A stretch of 9,675 nucleotides of DNA, from the NCBI GenBank assembly GCA_017935525.1, contig JAGBHJ010000265.1, forward strand, positions 1 to 9,675, read 5' to 3'. This DNA comes from Clostridia bacterium (GTDB taxonomy: Bacteria; Bacillota; Clostridia; HGM11327). A program made the position numbers and the translations under genes. This document shows, piece after piece, positions 6,246 through 9,675 of the stretch (the stretch's first letter is position 1; each line of letters begins with the position of its first letter). The notes under the pieces were generated by a model, which was not told where the DNA came from, ran no database searches, and was given only the letters and a program-made list of their open reading frames with translations.

Positions 6246-6358
6246 GAATAGTACAACTGACAACGGCGCTACAAGGTGAGTTTACGGCACACAGATGTAC
6301 CCGTTGACGGAGAGGCTGTGTGCCTTTTTTAATACAAAAAGACAAAGGAGAGACTAAT
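6246..6358 (+). promoter_or_regulatory. Leader RNA copy 2 with attenuator hairpin
   Basis: The hairpin GGCACACAG (6286-6294)/CTGTGTGCC (6316-6324) with six T (6325-6330) and the CAACGG (6261-6266)/CCGTTG (6301-6306) complementarity are all kept. Inside the loop, copy 1 can form CCC/GGG, and copy 2 can form CCG/CGG after a base change, so a short inner helix is possible in both. No promoter is visible before it. Transcripts reaching this element should come through the first gene and may end here, which would set the ratio of the two lipoproteins. Confidence 0.58.
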
Positions 6359-6435
6359 ATGAAGAAAATGGTTTTGGCAATGGTACTGGCGCTTTGTACC
6401 GTGCTTGTAACTGCGTGCGGTGTGATAGAGCATCC
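6246..6435 (+). repeat. Direct repeat copy 2: leader plus signal-peptide region
   Basis: This is the second copy of the 190-nt repeat at 5581-5770. It begins at the base directly after the stop codon of the first lipoprotein gene, so the duplicated unit is leader plus gene (665 nt) without the promoter. Confidence 0.92.
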
Positions 6436-6913
6436 GAGCTATATCTACTCAGAGGCAGAGCCTCACGGATATTATGGCTTTACCGAAATAGACGGCGATG
6501 CTCTTGAAACGGTGCAATATGCAAACGTACAGGATCAGACTGCTTGGTACAGCGACAAAAAGGTAAAATTCAAAAAGCTGAAGCTTGTAAACGAGGAGGG
6601 CTTGCAGCTTTACTGTGTTAGCGCATTTTATTACGGCGATGAGGATTATTTGCAATCCATCATTGATACTGCAAAAACCGAATGCGGGTACAGAAACGTT
6701 GAAATATGTAAGGACAATGTGTTCCGCGACGACAGCAGTTACAGATACTTCCTTGCATATATGGACGAAACTGAAGTACAACTGATCGGCGATGCGGCGC
6801 AGGTTTCCATAACGCCGGTTCTTTCCAACGGCTTTTATTATTCCAAGGATGACGGAAAATGGTATTTGCTGGCGTATTTGGCAGAGCTTCACGGATGGAG
6901 CTATAATGATTAA
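6359..6913 (+). CDS. Lipoprotein paralogue 2 of the tandem pair
   Basis: A 184-residue lipoprotein, clearly a duplicate of the preceding gene. The signal peptide MKKMVLAMVLALCTVLVTAC (C20) and the following GVIEHP are almost unchanged. The mature part has diverged but keeps GYYGFTE, VQDQ-AW-S-KKVKFKK-KLVN, YRYFLAYMDE and FYYSKDDGKWYLLAYLAELHGW. The start at 6359 follows the same AAAGGAG; the upstream in-frame ATG at 6320 lies in the hairpin and is rejected. Some residues are exchanged in the middle (for example KKKCTDR against KTECGYR), and the downstream cysteine of paralogue 1 is lost. No catalytic motif is evident, so a binding or surface role is more likely than an enzyme. That is inference only. 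Confidence 0.8.
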   Translation: MKKMVLAMVLALCTVLVTACGVIEHPSYIYSEAEPHGYYGFTEIDGDALETVQYANVQDQTAWYSDKKVKFKKLKLVNEEGLQLYCVSAFYYGDEDYLQSIIDTAKTECGYRNVEICKDNVFRDDSSYRYFLAYMDETEVQLIGDAAQVSITPVLSNGFYYSKDDGKWYLLAYLAELHGWSYND

Positions 6914-6941
6914 CTTTTTATTATTGTAGGGGGATAATATC

Positions 6942-7454
6942 ATGAGAAAAATAAGCATAATCAGCTTTTTGATAATGATTTGTATAGTTTTGGGGGCTTG
7001 CTCGCAAGCAACTCCCACACCGAGTGGAGGGGGAAACACCGCTTCCCCTACTCCAATCCTTGAGAAATACGATAATTTTATATTAAAAAATGAAATAAAT
7101 TGGGGCGGCAGATCGACTTTTGTACACATGGTAAAGCCATTGATGACGGTGAACAGCAAGGGAGAAAAGCTGTATTCAATTAGATTTTATTCGACTGATT
7201 CTACAAGGGACGACATATGCTCATCGACTGATGTAAACGAGAGTAATTTCCTGGCCGGGGAGATTAGCAAAGTGTTGAATTTGAACATGAGTTACGAAGG
7301 TGGACTGGAGTTTGCATACTTGACAGACGAAGACGTTGAGGCAATAAACGGATTGGGTATATGTGCATGTAAATCGATATATGAATACTTTGACGAGTAT
7401 TACGAGGAATACGAGGCATATGGAGATTTATTTTCGGACTTTATACCGGAATAG
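6942..7454 (+). CDS. Third small lipoprotein with a Thr/Pro-rich linker
   Basis: A 170-residue lipoprotein of unknown function. The signal peptide MRKISIISFLIMICIVLGAC has a lipobox LGAC with C20. It is followed by a flexible linker rich in Thr, Pro, Ser and Gly (TPTPSGGGNTASPTP, about 24-38), which would hold the folded part away from the membrane. The mature domain includes VNSKGEKLYSIRFYSTDS and ends with a very acidic, aromatic tail (YEYFDEYYEEYEAYGDLF). AGGGGG at 6928-6933 is the ribosome binding site. It starts 28 nt after paralogue 2 with no promoter or leader repeat, so it is probably the last gene of the same transcript. It shares no clear sequence similarity with the two paralogues beyond size and export signal, apart from a weak resemblance of KGEKLYSIR to their LVN-G-QLY segment. 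Confidence 0.78.
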   Translation: MRKISIISFLIMICIVLGACSQATPTPSGGGNTASPTPILEKYDNFILKNEINWGGRSTFVHMVKPLMTVNSKGEKLYSIRFYSTDSTRDDICSSTDVNESNFLAGEISKVLNLNMSYEGGLEFAYLTDEDVEAINGLGICACKSIYEYFDEYYEEYEAYGDLFSDFIPE

Positions 7455-7464
7455 GGTAGTATGT

Positions 7465-7520
7465 GTTTTTTCGGTTGAACGGTGACCGTACAGGATGTGA
7501 TCCTGCGATTAGCGAAAAAC
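7465..7520 (+). promoter_or_regulatory. Possible three-way-junction RNA or weak transcript end after the lipoprotein array
   Basis: The outer arms GTTTTTTCG (7465-7473) and CGAAAAAC (7513-7520) can pair with one bulged T. Between them lie two hairpins in tandem: ACGG-TGA-CCGT (7479-7489) and CAGGAT-GTG-ATCCTG (7491-7505). The T run at 7466-7471 follows only a weak TACC/GGTA stem at the end of the third lipoprotein gene, so this region may also hold the transcript end. The function is unknown. Confidence 0.35.
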
Positions 7521-7554
7521 CGTGAAATAGTCCGTATTTTTGTGAAAAATCGTA

Positions 7555-7583
7555 TTGACAAATACATATAAATATGGTACAAT
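7555..7583 (+). promoter_or_regulatory. Promoter of the dapA-dapB-ddh operon
   Basis: A perfect -35 TTGACA (7555-7560), a 17-nt spacer and TACAAT (7578-7583) are preceded by TGG, giving an extended -10. Transcription would start close to 7590, at the beginning of the lysine aptamer. The spacer and flanks closely resemble those of the promoter at 5540. Confidence 0.8.
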
Positions 7584-7592
7584 ATAGCATAT

Positions 7593-7757
7593 GGTAGAGG
7601 TGCATTCTGCAAAGAGTAGCACGGCCCCGTAACGTGGCGTTTCGCAAGCGCTTGGGTCGTGTAAAAGGTGCAGTTTGCCGAAGACAGCCTTGGCGGGGCT
7701 GATCTGGCAGGGTATAATAAGATGTATTCTGTTGTCGCAAATTGCGGAGAGCTATCC
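7593..7757 (+). promoter_or_regulatory. Lysine riboswitch (L-box) aptamer
   Basis: The conserved L-box blocks occur in order: TAGAGGTGC (7595-7603), AGAGTAGC (7613-7620), AAAGGTGCAGTTTGCCGAAG near 7665-7684, a GGGGCTGATCTGGC segment near 7696-7709, and GGAGAGCTATCC at 7746-7757. These match the layout of the Bacillus subtilis lysC leader. P1 can form from GGTAG (7593-7597) and CTATC (7752-7756), with one G-U pair. A long helical arm is seen as CACGGCCC pairing with GGGTCGTG. It precedes dapA, the expected target. When lysine binds, the aptamer should favour the downstream terminator. Confidence 0.92.
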
Positions 7758-7862
7758 TTACTATTACTGTATTGTTAAGATATTTGTATTGTATTGATGG
7801 CCGTATAAACGGCTGTTGTTCATGAAGTTTTCTCACAAGGTGGGACGTGGATTGAGGTCTAT

Positions 7863-7900
7863 GGCAGTTTGACGCAGTTTGCGGACAGACTGCCTTTTTT
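7863..7900 (+). terminator. Lysine riboswitch terminator
   Basis: GGCAGTTTG (7863-7871) pairs with CAGACTGCC (7886-7894) over 9 bp including one G-U. A small inner stem CGCA/TGCG lies in the loop, and six T follow (7895-7900). It lies 44 nt before dapA and is the expected off-state of the expression platform. The bases 7758-7862 between aptamer and terminator hold a small GCCGT/ACGGC hairpin (7800-7813) and no gene. I could not identify the antiterminator strand with confidence. Confidence 0.85.
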
Positions 7901-7943
7901 GGTAAAATTTCGGAACAACATATAGAATGAGAGGAACAGAAAA

Positions 7944-8834
7944 ATGAAGAAAACAGTATTTACAGGTGCGGCTACGGCCATTATAACCCCCATGGATCAA
8001 AACGGCAACGTTGATTATGAAAAGTTTGGCGAGCTTATCGAATGGCAGATAGCAGAGGGCATTGACGCCATCGTTGTGTGCGGTACCACGGGCGAAAGCT
8101 CCACGCTGACGGACGAGGAGCACAAGGAGGCTATTCGCTTTGGTGTTGAAAAGGCGACAGGCAGAGTGCCGATAATTGCAGGCACAGGCTCCAACGATAC
8201 GGCATATGCTGTGGAAATGACAAAGTATGCTTGCGAGGTTGGTGCGGACGCGGTGCTGGTGGTAACACCCTACTACAACAAGGCTACCCAGAAGGGACTT
8301 ATCAAGTCCTTTAACATTATTGCAGATGCAAGCACAAAGCCCGTTATACTTTACGACGTACCATCAAGAACGGGCTGCAACATCCTGCCCAAGACTGCTT
8401 TGGCATTGGCAGAGCACCCCAACATCGTTGCTATAAAGGAGGCAAGCGGCAATATTTCCCAGATCGCAGAGCTTGCGGCGTTGGTAAGGGGCAAGCTGGA
8501 TATTTATTCCGGTAACGACGACCAGATACTCCCCGTGCTTTCCCTGGGCGGCAAGGGCGTTATTTCCGTGCTTTCCAACGTAATGCCCAAGGAGACTGTG
8601 GCAATGTGCAAGAAGTTCTTTGACGGTGACGTTGCAGGCGCAAGAGATCTGCAGCTTGATCTGCTTGACCTTATAAATGCGCTTTTCTGCGAGGTAAATC
8701 CCATCCCCGTAAAGGCGGCAATGGCGGCAATGGGCTTCTGCGAGAATACGTTAAGACTCCCTCTTACACCTATGGAGGAGCAGAACGAGGCAAAGCTGCT
8801 TGAGCTTATGCGTCAGCAGGGCATCAACGTTTGA
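7944..8834 (+). CDS. dapA: 4-hydroxy-tetrahydrodipicolinate synthase
   Basis: Condenses pyruvate with aspartate semialdehyde, the first committed step toward meso-DAP and lysine, in the cytoplasm. The 296 residues are the usual length. The Schiff-base lysine is K165 in VAIKEASGN. GTTGES (47-52) supplies the hydroxyl relay threonine. Y111 (TPYYN) and Y137 with R142 in LYDVPSRTG complete the active site. GNDDQILP (190-197) and the C-terminal NPIPVKAAM are also typical. The start at 7944 follows GAGAGGA with good spacing, and the preceding region is the riboswitch terminator. It is the first gene of a three-gene operon with dapB 13 nt downstream. Regulation is expected through lysine binding to the leader RNA; whether the enzyme itself is lysine-inhibited cannot be judged from this sequence. 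Confidence 0.96.
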   Translation: MKKTVFTGAATAIITPMDQNGNVDYEKFGELIEWQIAEGIDAIVVCGTTGESSTLTDEEHKEAIRFGVEKATGRVPIIAGTGSNDTAYAVEMTKYACEVGADAVLVVTPYYNKATQKGLIKSFNIIADASTKPVILYDVPSRTGCNILPKTALALAEHPNIVAIKEASGNISQIAELAALVRGKLDIYSGNDDQILPVLSLGGKGVISVLSNVMPKETVAMCKKFFDGDVAGARDLQLDLLDLINALFCEVNPIPVKAAMAAMGFCENTLRLPLTPMEEQNEAKLLELMRQQGINV

Positions 8835-8847
8835 TGGGGAGATACAA

Positions 8848-9591
8848 ATGAGAATAATTCTTAACGGTGCAGGCGGCAGAATGGGCAAGGCTATTCGCGA
8901 GCTTGCGTTGAACGGATACAGAAATGCAGAGGTAGTGGCTTGCGTGGATCTTATCCCCATGGAGGCTTGCGGCATACCTACTTATACGGAGATAAACGAC
9001 GTAAATGAGGACGCGGACTGCATAGTTGATTTTTCCAACCACGAGGGCACACCCAAGCTTTTGGCATATGCCGCAAAAAGGGGCTTGCCCGTGGTGCTTT
9101 CAACAACGGGTCACACGGAGGTGGAATTGGCAGAGATAGAGAGAATGGGGCAGGAGATCGCCATTTTCAGATCTGCGAATATGTCCCTTGGTGTGGCGTT
9201 GCTGGTGGAGCTGGCAAAGACTGCGGCAAAGGCAATGCCCGACGCTGATATTGAAATAGTGGAAAAGCATCACAACAGAACGCTGGACGCACCCAGCGGT
9301 ACTGCGCTGATGATCGCAAACGCAATAAAGACCGTAAGAGAAAAGGCACAGCTGGTGTTGGGAAGACACGGTCAGGCAAAGAGAGAAAAGAACGAGATAG
9401 GTATCCACGCAATAAGAATGGGTAATATTGTCGGTGAGCACGAGGTAATAGTGGGCACGGACAACGAAACCATCACTCTGAAGCATGAGGCACACAACAG
9501 AGCCTTGTTTGCAGAGGGCGCGCTTGCTGCGGCAGATTTTTTGACGGGCAAGCCTGCGGGAGTTTATGATATGAATAGCCTTATAGGCTGA
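8848..9591 (+). CDS. dapB: 4-hydroxy-tetrahydrodipicolinate reductase
   Basis: Reduces the DapA product to tetrahydrodipicolinate with NAD(P)H. The protein has 247 residues. The start at 8848 is chosen because GGGGAG lies just upstream and the protein then begins MRIILNGAGGRMGKAI, the family's nucleotide-binding start; an in-frame ATG at 8800 lies inside dapA. The N-terminal Rossmann domain has GAGGRMG (7-13) and DFSNHEGT (61-68), then STTGHT (85-90). The substrate-binding motif is EKHHNRTLDAPSGTA (139-153), with H141 matching E. coli H159. The position of E. coli catalytic K163 is T145 here (codon ACG at 9280-9282), which is unusual. The C-terminus returns to the Rossmann domain (GVYDMNSLIG). 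It is followed after 15 nt by ddh. Identity is certain; the active-site change needs comparison with close relatives. Confidence 0.94.
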   Translation: MRIILNGAGGRMGKAIRELALNGYRNAEVVACVDLIPMEACGIPTYTEINDVNEDADCIVDFSNHEGTPKLLAYAAKRGLPVVLSTTGHTEVELAEIERMGQEIAIFRSANMSLGVALLVELAKTAAKAMPDADIEIVEKHHNRTLDAPSGTALMIANAIKTVREKAQLVLGRHGQAKREKNEIGIHAIRMGNIVGEHEVIVGTDNETITLKHEAHNRALFAEGALAAADFLTGKPAGVYDMNSLIG

Positions 9592-9606
9592 CGAAAGGAT
9601 AACAGG

Positions 9607-9675
9607 ATGCAGGTAGGAATTTACGGCTACGGCAACTTGGGCAAGGGTGTTGAGTGTGCCGTGCATCAAAATGAG
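9607..9675 (+). CDS. ddh: meso-Diaminopimelate dehydrogenase, 3'-truncated by the window
   Basis: Only the first 23 residues are visible. They carry the nucleotide-binding start GIYGYGNLGKGVE, where the GYGNLGKGVE stretch is characteristic of meso-DAP dehydrogenase. The enzyme makes meso-DAP from tetrahydrodipicolinate, ammonia and NADPH in one step, bypassing the succinylase and acetylase branches. AAAGGA at 9595-9600 gives a suitable ribosome binding site, 15 nt after dapB ends. Its place directly after dapA-dapB supports the call, since DapB makes its substrate. The rest of the gene lies beyond the window, so integrity cannot be judged. Confidence 0.78.
   Translation, partial: MQVGIYGYGNLGKGVECAVHQNE

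Noticed and set aside
5581..6435. Insertion sequence or transposon as the source of the direct repeats
   Set aside because: There are no terminal inverted repeats, no transposase and no target-site duplication; the copies contain matching parts of paralogous genes.
7441..7836. Minus-strand open frame of 131 codons across the lysine riboswitch
   Set aside because: It overlaps a recognised structured RNA and its promoter on the plus strand, with no ribosome binding site and no protein-like composition.
8800..8847. Upstream in-frame start for dapB
   Set aside because: It lies within dapA. Starting at 8848 gives the canonical MRIILNGAGGRMG beginning with a ribosome binding site at the right distance.

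Overview
The window looks like chromosomal DNA of a low-to-moderate GC Firmicute, most likely an anaerobic Clostridia member. The evidence is a lysine (L-box) riboswitch ahead of dapA, a long-form hibernation factor, an MtaB-type methylthiotransferase, strong AGGAGG-type ribosome binding sites, consensus sigma-A promoters with AT-rich spacers, and the start of a meso-diaminopimelate dehydrogenase gene. Genus cannot be fixed from the sequence. I see no mobile element, CRISPR array, tRNA or rRNA.

Layout. (1) 2-1967: the 3' part of mtaB, overlapping by 4 nt a cysteine-synthase-family PLP enzyme, closed by a terminator. (2) 1968-3382: a promoter and leader for the long-form ribosome hibernation factor hpf, then a perfect 26-nt palindrome, a small lipoprotein of unknown function, and a strong hairpin shared with the convergent gene. 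(3) 3391-5482, minus strand: a 645-residue two-module alpha/beta-hydrolase with its own consensus promoter. (4) 5540-7454: three small lipoproteins from one strong promoter. The first two are tandem paralogues. Each has a nearly identical leader that contains a terminator-like hairpin before the ribosome binding site, and each has a nearly identical signal peptide, while the mature parts have diverged. (5) 7455-9675: a promoter, lysine riboswitch and terminator controlling dapA-dapB-ddh, the dehydrogenase route to meso-DAP and lysine.

How the parts work together. The lysine operon is a clear feedback unit: lysine binding to the aptamer should favour the terminator at 7863-7900 and stop dapA, dapB and ddh. 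The mtaB/cysteine-synthase pair joins tRNA thiomethylation with sulfur amino acid chemistry, possibly only through genomic coupling. The least explained part is the lipoprotein array. The duplicated unit is leader plus gene without the promoter, it starts a few bases after the predicted transcription start, and its second copy begins directly after the first gene's stop codon. I recognise no known riboswitch class in that leader, so it is the best candidate here for an undescribed cis-regulatory RNA.
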